The translations under genes were made by a program, and so were the position numbers. A stretch of DNA of 64,000 nucleotides, taken from positions 62,001 through 126,000 of the forward strand of contig CAVZSH010000005.1 in the NCBI GenBank assembly GCA_963777915.1, given 5' to 3'. Below the pieces are notes generated by a model. The model was given only the letters and a program-made list of their open reading frames with translations, ran no database searches and was not told the origin of the DNA. Below, one piece after another: positions 34,193 through 41,840 of this stretch. Numbering within the stretch: position 1 is the stretch's first letter; the number at the start of each line of letters is the position of its first letter. This DNA is from CAVUPF01 sp963777915. Lineage in GTDB: Bacteria; Actinomycetota; Thermoleophilia; Solirubrobacterales; 70-9.

Positions 34193-34666
34193 ATGACCGC
34201 GGTCGAGGTGCAGGGGGTTGAGGGGATGCAGTCGCTGGTAGGGCGAGAGATCGGCCCCAGCGAGTGGCGAACCGTGACGCAGGAGGACATCGACACATTC
34301 GCGCGGATCTCCGGCGATGACCAGTGGATTCATGTCGATGTCGAGCGCGCTAGCGCGGAGAGCCCCTTTGGCACCACGATCGCCCACGGCAACCTCACCC
34401 TCTCTCTGGTCGACGGCTTCCGCAAGGAATTGATCACCTCAAGCGGTTTCGCACTTGGCGTCAACTATGGCTGGAATCGGATCAGGTTCCCGGCCCCGGT
34501 GCCGGTCGACAGCCGCGTCCGCGAGCGCGCCGAGGTCGTCTCCGTCGAGGAGGTCGGCGGCGGCTGGTGGCAGGTGGTGACCCGCTTCACCCTCGAGGTC
34601 GAGGGCAACGAGAAGCCGTGCTTCGTGGGTGACTCGGTGACGCGCGTGATGGCACCCACGGACTGA
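34193..34666 (+). CDS. MaoC-like (R)-specific hydratase/dehydratase
   Basis: Hot-dog-fold hydratase. 157 residues; the hydratase-2 motif is present as YTRISGDDQWIHVD-like FARISGDDQWIHVD (42-55), then SPFGTTIAHGNLTLSL with catalytic Asp and His. Typical single-domain length of about 150-160. ATG 34193. Its 3' part (from 34475) is duplicated exactly at 35813-36093 and again, diverged, at 38720-38914; this copy is the only complete gene. Confidence 0.88.
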   Translation: MTAVEVQGVEGMQSLVGREIGPSEWRTVTQEDIDTFARISGDDQWIHVDVERASAESPFGTTIAHGNLTLSLVDGFRKELITSSGFALGVNYGWNRIRFPAPVPVDSRVRERAEVVSVEEVGGGWWQVVTRFTLEVEGNEKPCFVGDSVTRVMAPTD

Positions 34667-34755
34667 CGGGCGCCTCCTCACATGCCGGCACGGCGCTCGG
34701 CGGCCAGATCCTCACGATCTCGGCGCTGCGTTTGCTCGATGGCACCGGGACCGTG
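34475..34755 (+). repeat. 281-bp direct repeat, copy 1 (maoC 3' end plus 89 bases)
   Basis: Identical by eye over 281 bases to 35813-36093 (offset 1338). It covers the last 64 codons of the MaoC gene and 89 bases beyond the stop. Identity begins at AATCGGATCAGG and ends at GGGACCGTG. Confidence 0.9.
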
Positions 34756-34780
34756 GGGGGCGTGGCTACACTTTCTCCCT

Positions 34781-35008
34781 ATGGCGGCGCACCCTTGGCC
34801 AGATGTTCCCGATGAGCAGCGATGGGCGCTTGAGCTGATGGAGGAACGCCTGCAGCGAACCAGCCAGCCGCCGCAGGAGCTCTCCGCCCGCGCCGGGGAG
34901 CTTCGCGCCCAGGCGGCGAAGACCGACATCAAGGGCTTCCGCGACGCAGCGCTCGCCTTGGCCGATCGCTACGAGCAAGCCGCCGCGGCTCGCCTAGCCT
35001 CTGCGTAG
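34781..35008 (+). CDS. Small hypothetical helical protein
   Basis: 75 residues (MAAHPWPDVPDEQ...), mostly charged helix with LMEERLQRTSQPPQELSA and ALALADRYEQAAAARLASA. No family recognised. A -10-like TACACT lies about 12 bases before ATG 34781. Codon use is normal for the genome, so it may be a real gene in the island between MaoC copies 1 and 2. Confidence 0.5.
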   Translation: MAAHPWPDVPDEQRWALELMEERLQRTSQPPQELSARAGELRAQAAKTDIKGFRDAALALADRYEQAAAARLASA

Positions 35009-35010
35009 CT

Positions 35011-35373
35011 CTACGGTTCGAGCATCCCGCGAAGCTGGGCCGCGATCTGGCGCTGGCGGTCAAGGAGTTCCTGGACCTCGGGCTCAATGCGCTATAGCTC
35101 GGCTGCGACCTCGCCGAGCGTAGCCTCGGCGGCGTTGTGGTCGAGCAGACTCTGCTCATCCCACTTGCCGGCGAGCTCACGCGCCGCGGCCGTCAAACCA
35201 GGCAGCTCCTCCGTCACGATCCGCACCGACCCGGCCAACAGGCTGGCCTGCTCGGCGTCACCCCGCTCGTTCGCGATCAGCTCGCTGCGCATCTCGAAGA
35301 TCGCCTCGTGGGCGATCATCGAGGCACCCAACAGGGCATCGAGTCGCTCGATCTCTGCGGGCTGCTCGCTCAC
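35011..35373 (-). pseudogene. Small helical protein gene interrupted by in-frame TAG
   Basis: From ATG 35373 a 93-residue frame (MSEQPAEIERLDALLGAS...) ends at TAG 35092-35094. The same frame then continues as RIEPEVQELLDRQRQIAAQL and stops at TAG 35011-35013, with the same strong third-position GC and helical character. The simplest reading is a 120-residue protein cut by a single nonsense change (GAG, CAG or AAG to TAG). Family unknown. Confidence 0.55.
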
Positions 35374-35430
35374 CAGGGCACCCTTTCCTACCGAGCGGCG
35401 TGATCATCCGCTAGACGAGTTGCTAGCTCA

Positions 35431-35448
35431 TTTATCTATTTGGATAAA
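35431..35448. promoter_or_regulatory. Inverted repeat TTTATC-N6-GATAAA
   Basis: A perfect 6-bp inverted repeat in an AT-rich strip directly before the small gene at 35459. It looks like the autoregulatory operator of an antitoxin-type gene. Confidence 0.4.
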
Positions 35449-35458
35449 CGCGCTTGTC

Positions 35459-35692
35459 ATGAGCCGGAATCGCAGCAGTCAGATCAGCCCGAAGGGGCAA
35501 ACCGCTGTCGCGGCGACTCGCGATCGTGCCAGCCGCAGCGAGGAGTACCGCGAGGCCCGCGACGAGTACGCCGCGATCCGCGAGCTGCGCGAGAGGAACT
35601 GGATCGCCGCCCACATCCGCGAGCGCCGCTTCGAGCGGAGCGCGAGGTCGCGCCTGTGCCGAAGCTCGTCGCGGCCTGAAGCCTCAGGTTAA
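35459..35692 (+). pseudogene. Small charged protein gene, probably frameshifted near its end
   Basis: ATG 35459 opens a 77-residue frame (MSRNRSSQISPKGQTAVAAT...), very rich in Arg and Glu, with YREARDEYAAIRELRERNW. At about 35640 the reading becomes Ser/Arg rich; the +1 frame there continues naturally as EREVAPVPKLVAA and stops at 35679. One-base change likely. Size and upstream palindrome resemble antitoxins, but no family is recognised. Confidence 0.4.
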
Positions 35693-35784
35693 CTCCGCGA
35701 TGAGCGTGCCGTCGTTAGGCGTGATCGGTCGATCATGATCGCCAAAGCCTTTACCGCGACCCCCGGCCCGCTCAGCTCCTACAG

Positions 35785-36004
35785 GGATCGGACCGAACAA
35801 TTCATAGGCTTCAATCGGATCAGGTTCCCGGCCCCGGTGCCGGTCGACAGCCGCGTCCGCGAGCGCGCCGAGGTCGTCTCCGTCGAGGAGGTCGGCGGCG
35901 GCTGGTGGCAGGTGGTGACCCGCTTCACCCTCGAGGTCGAGGGCAACGAGAAGCCGTGCTTCGTGGGTGACTCGGTGACGCGCGTGATGGCACCCACGGA
36001 CTGA
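35785..36004 (+). pseudogene. MaoC 3' fragment, copy 2
   Basis: Codes for the last 64 residues of MaoC (NRIRFPAPVPVDSRVRERAE...), identical to copy 1, joined at its 5' side to unrelated sequence reading DRTEQFIGF. That same junction (GGATCGG-R-CCGAACAATTCATAGG) is present in copy 3. No start or hydratase motif, so it is a fragment. Confidence 0.8.
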
Positions 36005-36093
36005 CGGGCGCCTCCTCACATGCCGGCACGGCGCTCGGCGGCCAGATCCTCACGATCTCGGCGCTGCGTTTGCTCGATGGCACCGGGACCGTG
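35813..36093 (+). repeat. 281-bp direct repeat, copy 2
   Basis: Same sequence as 34475-34755. The 1338-bp interval between the copies holds only small or broken genes. Immediately after the repeat comes the AbiE-like module. Confidence 0.9.
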
Positions 36094-36120
36094 TGTAGAC
36101 CTTTTTGCCCTGGTCGACAG

Positions 36121-36160
36121 TTTTCTACTTAAACGCCTATTCTACTGGTAAAGTAGAAAA
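36121..36160. promoter_or_regulatory. Operator/promoter of the AbiE-like module
   Basis: TTTTCTACTT (36121-36130) and AAGTAGAAAA (36151-36160) form a perfect 10-bp inverted repeat. A third TTCTACT at 36140-36146 forms a tighter palindrome, TTCTACT-N5-AGTAGAA, with the same right arm. The repeat ends one base before ATG 36162, so a bound protein would block initiation. Autoregulation by two inverted repeats is known for AbiEi. Confidence 0.65.
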
Positions 36161-36161
36161 C

Positions 36162-37244
36162 ATGAATGAGGTAGAAAAGCGCTGGCAGAAGATCCTCGCA
36201 TCCGCGCTGGAGGGCGTGATAGTCGAGGTAGCTCCGAGCGATAGTGACGCCGATCTCATGATCCGTACGCGAGATGGCCGGGCGATCGCGATCGAGGCGA
36301 AGTGGGCCGGTGAGGGGTGGCCGCAGGATGTCCGGCGCGCGGCGGCCACGATCAGTGAGCGGTGGCCAGAGGAGGTTGTTCTCTTCGCCCGGCGACTCTC
36401 CCCCGGCGCGATCGAGTGGTTGCGGGACCGCGACGCTAACTGGGCCGACGAAGCCGGCCAGGCACGCATCATCGGACCGCGTGGGCTGATCGTGATCCGC
36501 GAGCCCGTGCAGTTGCCCCGCGAGGGGGGCGCCTCCCGCGACTTCGCGTGGTCGAAGTCGGCGATCGCGATCGCCGAGACGATCCTCGCGGGCGAGGATC
36601 GTCCGCTGCGAGTGGCCGCGCTTGCGGAGGAGAGTGACTGGTCCGATGCTCAGGCGGCCAAAGTCCTCAAGGCATTCGATGACTCGGGCTGGACGGCCAA
36701 GCGGGGCACCGCACGTGGGCCGGGCGCATACCGGCAGCTCATTGACGCGGAGGGCATGCTTGCCTCATGGTCAGCTGCGGTAGTCGATGCTCCGCGCCCA
36801 ACGCGCATCGCCCATCGCACGACCAAAGACGTGATGGCGCTGCTGCGTGCCAATCTTGCCCCCGCGCTGGACCACAGCACGGCTTGGGCTGTCAGCGGCT
36901 GGGCCGGCCTTGAGCTCGCCGCCCCCTTTGCCACGACGACGCCCAGCCTGCACCTCTATATCGCGGACGCCGGCTTCGCCGGCCCGCTCAGCGACGCGAT
37001 CGAGGAGGCGGGTCTGCGCGAGGTCGACGAGGGTGGCCGAGTCACCTTCTGGGCCGTAGACCCCCGCGTGCTCAAACTCGCCCACCGAATCGGAGACATC
37101 CCCGTCGTGAGCGCCCCCCGCCTGTTCGCTGACCTGTCCTCGTTCGGCGGACGCGGTGGAGATACTGCCGACCACATCAAGGAACAGCTCATCGACCCGC
37201 TGCATCGCGACAGGTCGACCGAGGAGGATGGCGCGGATGGATGA
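36162..37244 (+). CDS. AbiEi-like antitoxin/regulator with N-terminal PD-(D/E)XK-like domain
   Basis: 360 residues in three parts. 1-125: restriction-endonuclease-like fold with D31 in SDADLMI and E45-A-K47 in AIAIEAKW, matching the D...ExK catalytic pattern. About 138-200: winged helix (LRVAALAEESDWSDAQAAKVL). 215-345: region like the AbiEi C-terminal domain, with STAWAVSGWAGLELAAPF and an SLHLYIADAGF strand. The downstream gene is a nucleotidyltransferase of AbiEii type, overlapping by eight bases. A regulator/antitoxin role fits the order and the operator; nuclease activity is only inferred from motif. Confidence 0.65.
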   Translation: MNEVEKRWQKILASALEGVIVEVAPSDSDADLMIRTRDGRAIAIEAKWAGEGWPQDVRRAAATISERWPEEVVLFARRLSPGAIEWLRDRDANWADEAGQARIIGPRGLIVIREPVQLPREGGASRDFAWSKSAIAIAETILAGEDRPLRVAALAEESDWSDAQAAKVLKAFDDSGWTAKRGTARGPGAYRQLIDAEGMLASWSAAVVDAPRPTRIAHRTTKDVMALLRANLAPALDHSTAWAVSGWAGLELAAPFATTTPSLHLYIADAGFAGPLSDAIEEAGLREVDEGGRVTFWAVDPRVLKLAHRIGDIPVVSAPRLFADLSSFGGRGGDTADHIKEQLIDPLHRDRSTEEDGADG

Positions 37245-38070
37245 GCAGCGCTCCCGCCAAACCCGCGCCCGCGCCGAGCTTGCGCTAGTGCGGCTTCTGT
37301 ACGAGCTGGGGGACGAGGACATCTTCCTGGTCGTGCTCGGCGGTCTGGTGCCCGAGGTTCTCGCGCGTGACGAAGCTCTTGTGCCGGATCACCTCGGCAC
37401 GACCGATGTCGACGTGCTCCTCATTACCCATCTTGATCCCGACGCTGATCTTGGCGGCGTGGAGCGGGCACTTGAACGCCTCGACTTCAAACCGGACCCG
37501 AACGAGGATGGTTGGCGTTGGCGAGGCCAGATTGACAGCGTGCCCGTGAAGTTGGAGTTCCTATGCGACTTGCCCGATTACCGGGAGGGAGAGGTCGTCA
37601 GCCCGAGTGGATGCCGAGTGCTCAGCGCCCAGAACCTCCGCGGTACCGGCTATGTCTCCCGCGACTTCGCCTGGGAGGAACTGAAGGGCGAGCTTGCCGA
37701 TGGCACTGGCGTCGCGGTGCGGATTCGCTTCGCCGGCCTCGAGGGCTACCTGCTCTCGAAGTGCGTCGCAGTGCGCACCCGCGCAGCCACAAAGGACTAT
37801 TACGACCTCGTCTACGTCCTGCGGCACAACCGGGCCGGGGGACCGGAGCAGGCCGCGCACCGCCTGCTCAACGGCGAGCTCGCCGACGAGTTCAACTCGC
37901 TACGGACCACTTTCCTCGAGGTACGAGAGCGCTACGTCAAGACGACTGACAGCGGTCCGATCGGCTATGCCGAGCAGGCAGGGGAAGTCGAGCCCGGGAC
38001 CGACGCGGCAACGTTGCGGGCCGACGCCGTCGACGTGGTCCAGCGATTCTTCGCGGCGATTGCTCACTAG
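37237..38070 (+). CDS. AbiEii-like nucleotidyltransferase toxin
   Basis: 277 residues. Nucleotidyltransferase core: LVVLGGLVPEVL with GG at 35-36, then TTDVDVLL with Asp 57 and 59, and a later KLEFLCD strand for the third acidic residue. KDYYDLVYVLRHN (about 185-197) matches the AbiEii helix with DxxDL. AbiEii-type toxins add nucleotides to tRNA acceptor ends and stop translation. ATG 37237 has GAGGAGG nine bases upstream. Its end overlaps the broken toxin gene on the other strand. Confidence 0.7.
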   Translation: MDEQRSRQTRARAELALVRLLYELGDEDIFLVVLGGLVPEVLARDEALVPDHLGTTDVDVLLITHLDPDADLGGVERALERLDFKPDPNEDGWRWRGQIDSVPVKLEFLCDLPDYREGEVVSPSGCRVLSAQNLRGTGYVSRDFAWEELKGELADGTGVAVRIRFAGLEGYLLSKCVAVRTRAATKDYYDLVYVLRHNRAGGPEQAAHRLLNGELADEFNSLRTTFLEVRERYVKTTDSGPIGYAEQAGEVEPGTDAATLRADAVDVVQRFFAAIAH

Positions 38071-38190
38071 GCCAAGAGGGCCCGGACGAGTTCCTTGATC
38101 CCGCCTGGAGCTGGGCTCAGAGTCCTGCCCGGCCTCGTGCAGACGACGCGCAACCTCAGGGGAGAAGTTCGCGTCGAGGAGGAGCCTCAC
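38067..38190 (-). pseudogene. DUF5615 PIN-like toxin gene, internally deleted
   Basis: GTG 38190 gives MRLLLDANFSPEVARRLHEA, the start of DUF5615 PIN-like toxins, including the first Asp. Normal proteins have about 115 residues, but after 23 residues the frame breaks; another frame reads SPAPGGIKELVRALLA to TAG at 38067, which looks like the toxin's C terminus. The middle with the remaining acidic residues is gone. It overlaps the DUF433 stop (GTGA), the usual antitoxin-toxin coupling. Confidence 0.6.
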
Positions 38191-38417
38191 CCCGGGGCGG
38201 CCACGGACAACTCGCGCTCCTGCGTCGCTGCCGCCCCGTATTCGAGCGCCGCGAGTACGTCGTCGCGTTCGAGGTAGGGGTAGTCAGCGAGGACCTCCTC
38301 CACGCTGTTGCCCGTCGCCAGCTGCCCCAGCACCGCGCTGACCGTCACGCGGGTATCGCGGATGCAGGGAAGCCCGCGCATTCGGTTCGGGTCGACGGCA
38401 ATCCGATCGAGAGCCAT
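38187..38417 (-). CDS. DUF433 antitoxin
   Basis: 76 residues from ATG 38417: MALDRIAVDPNRMRGLPCIR, then TRVTVSAVLGQLATGNSVEEVL and DYPYLERDDVLAALEYGA, all DUF433 hallmarks. DUF433 proteins pair with DUF5615 toxins. Its partner is broken, so this is an orphan antitoxin on its way to loss, or kept as protection against related toxins. Confidence 0.85.
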   Translation of the reverse strand: MALDRIAVDPNRMRGLPCIRDTRVTVSAVLGQLATGNSVEEVLADYPYLERDDVLAALEYGAAATQERELSVAAPG

Positions 38418-38694
38418 AACACCTATCAGGGTAGACGAGCGCGCGGAACCGGCACCGCGAATGAGATGGCGGTTGCCTTCACCTCCTGGCCAGCGCTCGC
38501 CTACTCGGCCAGGCGGCGCAGGGTCTCGTCGTGCTTTTTCATTGCAGCCCGAAGCTCTCGGCGCTGCTCCTCCGGGGTGCCTGGCAGGCCAAGTTTTCAG
38601 CTCCCGTTTCGGTGCCGTCTTCTTGGGGCTCGATGGGGCGTGGGACTTCATTGTCTAGAGGTTGTTGCAGTCGTGTCCGCCGTCGCTGTGCAGC
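38418..38694. other. Stretch with a gene remnant only
   Basis: No intact gene. On the minus strand around 38505-38585 a frame reads TPEEQRRELRAAMKKHDETL and stops at TAG; it has no start codon and looks like the tail of a small helical protein. The rest is unassigned. Confidence 0.4.
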
Positions 38695-38914
38695 GGATCG
38701 GGCCGAACAATTCATAGGGCTCAACGAGATTCGCTTTTCCGCCCCGGTGCCGATCGATTCCCGGGTCCGCGGCCCCGCCGAGGCTGTCTCGGTCGAGGAT
38801 TTCGGCGGCGGCTGGTGGCAGGTCCTCGCCCGCTTTACCCTCGAGGTCGAGGGCAGCGAGAAGCCGTGCTTCGTGGGCGACTCGGTTACATCGGTGATGG
38901 CGCCCGCCAACTGA
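38695..38914 (+). pseudogene. MaoC 3' fragment, copy 3 (diverged)
   Basis: Reads DRAEQFIGLNEIRFSAPVPI and goes on to VEGSEKPCFVGDSVTSVMAPAN with a stop at 38912. It matches copies 1 and 2 in protein at roughly three residues in four, and shares with copy 2 the upstream junction GGATCGG-R-CCGAACAATTCATAGG. It marks the far edge of the AbiE island and is older than the 281-bp duplication. Confidence 0.7.
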
Positions 38915-38934
38915 CGGTCGTCGGCAGCTAGGCG

Positions 38935-40521
38935 CTACGGTTCGAAGCGCGAGTCCGATTGAAACCAGACCGTCTGATTGGATATCCGCTGCGGGATGGT
39001 CAGGCGCTTGGTGTAGTAGCGCCCGCAGCTATGGGGAGTCTTCGGTATGCGGAATTTGACCGCAAAACTCTTCGCAGCGCGGACCTTTCGCATCTCAGCC
39101 TTGGTCAGGTGCTCGGAGAGGCGGAAGACGCCTTTCTTCTTGAACTTGGCGGAAGCTGAGCCAAGCGAGAGCTTGCCCTTGGAGCCACTCAGTGTGTAGC
39201 CGACGCTGACCTTCGCGGGGTGATAGGAGGTGTAGTGGATCACCAGCCGCGCCTTGTCGTGCTTAGTGAAGACGAAGACGCGGGCGCGAGCGACGCGCAG
39301 GACGCACTTCTTCGGCAGGTCGATCGTCCAGCGATAGGTGGCGGGTGGCCCGGTGACGCCGGCCAGCGTCTCGCGAACCTGGAACTGGTGATCACCGGGA
39401 AGGAGCGGCCCGAAGGACTGGCCGCTGGTGCAGGTCGCAAAGGCGCCTCCGTCAATCGAGCATTCATATGTCCCGCCCGTGACGCCTTTGAAGGTGAAGG
39501 TGCCTGTGCTCAGTTCTGTTTCGGTCGGCGGGCCGCTGGTGATTTTCACCACCGGTGGGGTTCCCGGCAGACCGGCGCCCGGAGGGGTGAGGAACATCGA
39601 GGCTGAGGCCCGATAAGAGCCGCCCGGCGCGAGGTCCGGCGCGTCGCTTTCCTTGTCTCCCCAGTAGTAGAGGACCGCGTTGTCATTGAGTTCGCCGTTG
39701 GCGTTGGAGACTTCCCTGCCGGCGGTCGTGTATTCGAAGGGCGTGCCGAACGAGTAGGCCCAGGAGACGTTCTGGAGCAGCGTCGGAGCCACCGGGGAGG
39801 CGACCGCCGGGCCGGTGACGGTCCCCAGCACGTCGAAGGTTGGCGGCGAGGGATTGACGTCGTTGTCCTCGATCGTGTAGTGGTTAAACGACGGCGAGGG
39901 AAAGCTTTCTTCTTTCAGGAGCACCGGGCCGTTCGGTTCGTTGGCCTGGAAGGTCGGTCCGTCGTCGGCGCCTATCTGGTAGTCCCACAGGTAGCGGACG
40001 CCGATTTTCCTTGAGGTGCCTCCTTTGTTCGTCACCACAGTGGTGACTTCAGCATAGGAGTCGTTGAAGGTGGTGCCGTTGACTTTCAGAGTCTGGACGA
40101 CCTGGAGGTGATCCCCGTTTTCTTCCAGCATGTAGGTGGTCTGAAAGCCGTTGGTGCCGAGTGGCACCGTCGTCGAGCCAGTAACATTCGGCAGTTCATA
40201 ATTCGTACTGCTCGTGTAGGAGCGAACCGTGTCGAACGACGTTCCGGGACTGCCGTCACCAAAGAGAATGTTGAGCCCCGCCCCGAGCGGGTGAGAGGGA
40301 CCGGTTGTCGCCGTGTACTGGCCGTTTTCGTTATTGACATAGAAACTGTAGATCCCGTTGCCGGCGGTCAGGGTTTCCGCTTGCGCGGCCTGGGCGCCCA
40401 GCGTCGCCAGTCCCGCCAGTAGGGCCGCGACGGCAAGCGCCGCCACGATGACCCGTCGGTGGGCGGCCCTCCAAACCGGTCCACTCTCGGCACCAACGCC
40501 CGACACACGCCCGCTCGCCAC
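38935..40521 (-). CDS. Large secreted protein of unknown function
   Basis: 528 residues from GTG 40521 (GGAG five bases ahead). Signal peptide or anchor at about 23-48, ending AQAAQAE. Residues 50-330 are beta-rich and resemble an extracellular domain with many Asn/Gly/Thr. About 345-410 is a small domain of the type seen in many actinobacterial surface proteins (FTFKGVTGGTYECSIDGG, CTSGQ, LPGDHQFQVR). The last 115 residues are very basic with paired Cys. Possibly a cell-surface protein; no enzyme motif found. Sits beyond the island. Confidence 0.65.
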   Translation of the reverse strand: MASGRVSGVGAESGPVWRAAHRRVIVAALAVAALLAGLATLGAQAAQAETLTAGNGIYSFYVNNENGQYTATTGPSHPLGAGLNILFGDGSPGTSFDTVRSYTSSTNYELPNVTGSTTVPLGTNGFQTTYMLEENGDHLQVVQTLKVNGTTFNDSYAEVTTVVTNKGGTSRKIGVRYLWDYQIGADDGPTFQANEPNGPVLLKEESFPSPSFNHYTIEDNDVNPSPPTFDVLGTVTGPAVASPVAPTLLQNVSWAYSFGTPFEYTTAGREVSNANGELNDNAVLYYWGDKESDAPDLAPGGSYRASASMFLTPPGAGLPGTPPVVKITSGPPTETELSTGTFTFKGVTGGTYECSIDGGAFATCTSGQSFGPLLPGDHQFQVRETLAGVTGPPATYRWTIDLPKKCVLRVARARVFVFTKHDKARLVIHYTSYHPAKVSVGYTLSGSKGKLSLGSASAKFKKKGVFRLSEHLTKAEMRKVRAAKSFAVKFRIPKTPHSCGRYYTKRLTIPQRISNQTVWFQSDSRFEP

Positions 40522-41313
40522 GTTCTCCAATTTCAACCTCGCCCCTCGTCTCGTCGTCTCGCCGGTACCTGGAATCGCGCTGTTACAGACCCTAACCGGC
40601 GGCGGCTGGCAAATCAATGCGCCCCCTCGGATGTATGAGGTCGTGGCTGAGAGGTCGTCGTGCTCAGCTGCCACTGGCGGCGATCATCGGCTATGAAGCG
40701 CCCGGCCACGTCGCTCAAATGGCGCGTCCTCGCGCCCATCGAGCCGGTCCTGCCGGCCCTCTTTAACTCGATTGCGCTCCTGTCGCACGATCCAGAGTCG
40801 GATCGTGCGCTCGACCGGTCGGGCGCGTCCATGCATGTTGCTCTAGTCCTCCTCGTAGGGAAACAGATCGGCCGCCGGCCCCCACCTCGGATGCCCCAAG
40901 CCGCCGCCAGACTGCCTTGAAAACGCGTGAACCGGCGCTGCATCGTCGGCCGGCTCCCCCCGTCGGGGCGCCGGCCGGGTGCCCAGCACAGGCGCCGAGC
41001 GCGATATTCGCAGCTGTGGGTTCATGGCCGCAATGCTCGCGCGCCGGGGCCGGGTGCGCATTGGACAGCGGTCCCAAATCTGCCGCCGCCGCCTCGACAG
41101 TCGGAGCAGGTGCGGTATCGGCCGTGCGCCGCTTGTCTAGGTCGGGCGGGGTGGCGCACTGCGAGCGATCGAGTGCATAGGACGCTGGCTCGGGGAAGCT
41201 CTCAGGGCTGCCGATCGAGCTGCTTGCCTGCCACATCCCACCCGAACCCGGACCAGCACCGCCCCGGTGGCTGCGGCCTCACCGGCTCGATCGCGCCCCC
41301 GAGGCCGGTCACG
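40522..41313. other. 792-base stretch without a supported gene
   Basis: Several long frames exist on both strands, as expected at this GC content, but none has a ribosome site, a motif or consistent codon bias. The only structure seen is the hairpin at 40784-40809. It may hold decayed genes. Confidence 0.5.
40784..40809. repeat. Perfect 10-bp inverted repeat (hairpin)
   Basis: CGCACGATCC, loop AGAGTC, GGATCGTGCG. No T run follows, so it is not an ordinary terminator. Confidence 0.6.
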
Positions 41314-41772
41314 CTATTTGACGAGGAGGGTGCCTTCCATGCCTGCTTCGCGGTGCCCCGGCACGGTGCAGTAGTAGTGGTAGGTGCCTGGCGTCAGGTT
41401 GCTCAAACTCAAGCTGGTCGAGCTTTCGGCGATCAGTTCCGATTGCCCGATCACCTTGCCGCTGGGATCTTCAACGGCGATGTCGTGCGAGAGCCCCTGC
41501 GGGTTCTTGAAGTCGATCGTCACGTTCCCGGCCTTGGCCGAGAGCTTGCTCGGCACGTAGGAGAGCTGACCGTTCGGGTCGGCTTCGACCTTCAAGGTCT
41601 GACTCGTCTCGCCGCTGCTCGCGGTCTTTCCTCCGCCTGGCGCCGCGGCGCCGCTTTTCGTGGTGGTGGCGGTGGGAGTCGAGGAGGAGGATGAGGATGA
41701 CGAACTGCTCCCGCAGGCGACCAACGCCACCGAGGCGAGAAGGAGGAGTAGTAGGGCTGCGATCTTCTTCAT
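41314..41772 (-). CDS. Cupredoxin-domain lipoprotein (plastocyanin-like)
   Basis: Copper electron carrier anchored outside the membrane. 152 residues; lipobox with lipid Cys 20 (LVAC), a long Ser/Thr linker (21-57), then a cupredoxin domain with the type 1 copper ligands H96 (LSHDIAV), C135 (YYCTVPGH), H140 and M145 (AGMEG). ATG 41772 with GGAAGGATCC upstream. Lies behind the enoyl-CoA hydratase gene on the same strand. Confidence 0.9.
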   Translation of the reverse strand: MKKIAALLLLLLASVALVACGSSSSSSSSSSTPTATTTKSGAAAPGGGKTASSGETSQTLKVEADPNGQLSYVPSKLSAKAGNVTIDFKNPQGLSHDIAVEDPSGKVIGQSELIAESSTSLSLSNLTPGTYHYYCTVPGHREAGMEGTLLVK

Positions 41773-41840
41773 TGGGATCCTTCCTGGAAGCGCTTCCGCC
41801 GGACTGTATCCGGGTACGACCCTGCTGCGATCCCAGCAGC

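Noticed and set aside
14632..35094. Amber suppression or pyrrolysine at in-frame TAG codons
   Set aside because: Only two cases, both in decayed accessory patches, and TAG serves as an ordinary stop elsewhere here (for example pstS and the DUF5615 remnant).
35735..36004. A separate short MaoC-like gene
   Set aside because: Its MaoC part is an exact copy of the 3' end of the gene at 34193 and lacks the catalytic motif; it is a repeat fragment.
40763..41236. A 157-codon minus-strand gene in the large gap
   Set aside because: No ribosome site, Pro/Ala/Arg composition typical of shadow frames, no recognisable domain.
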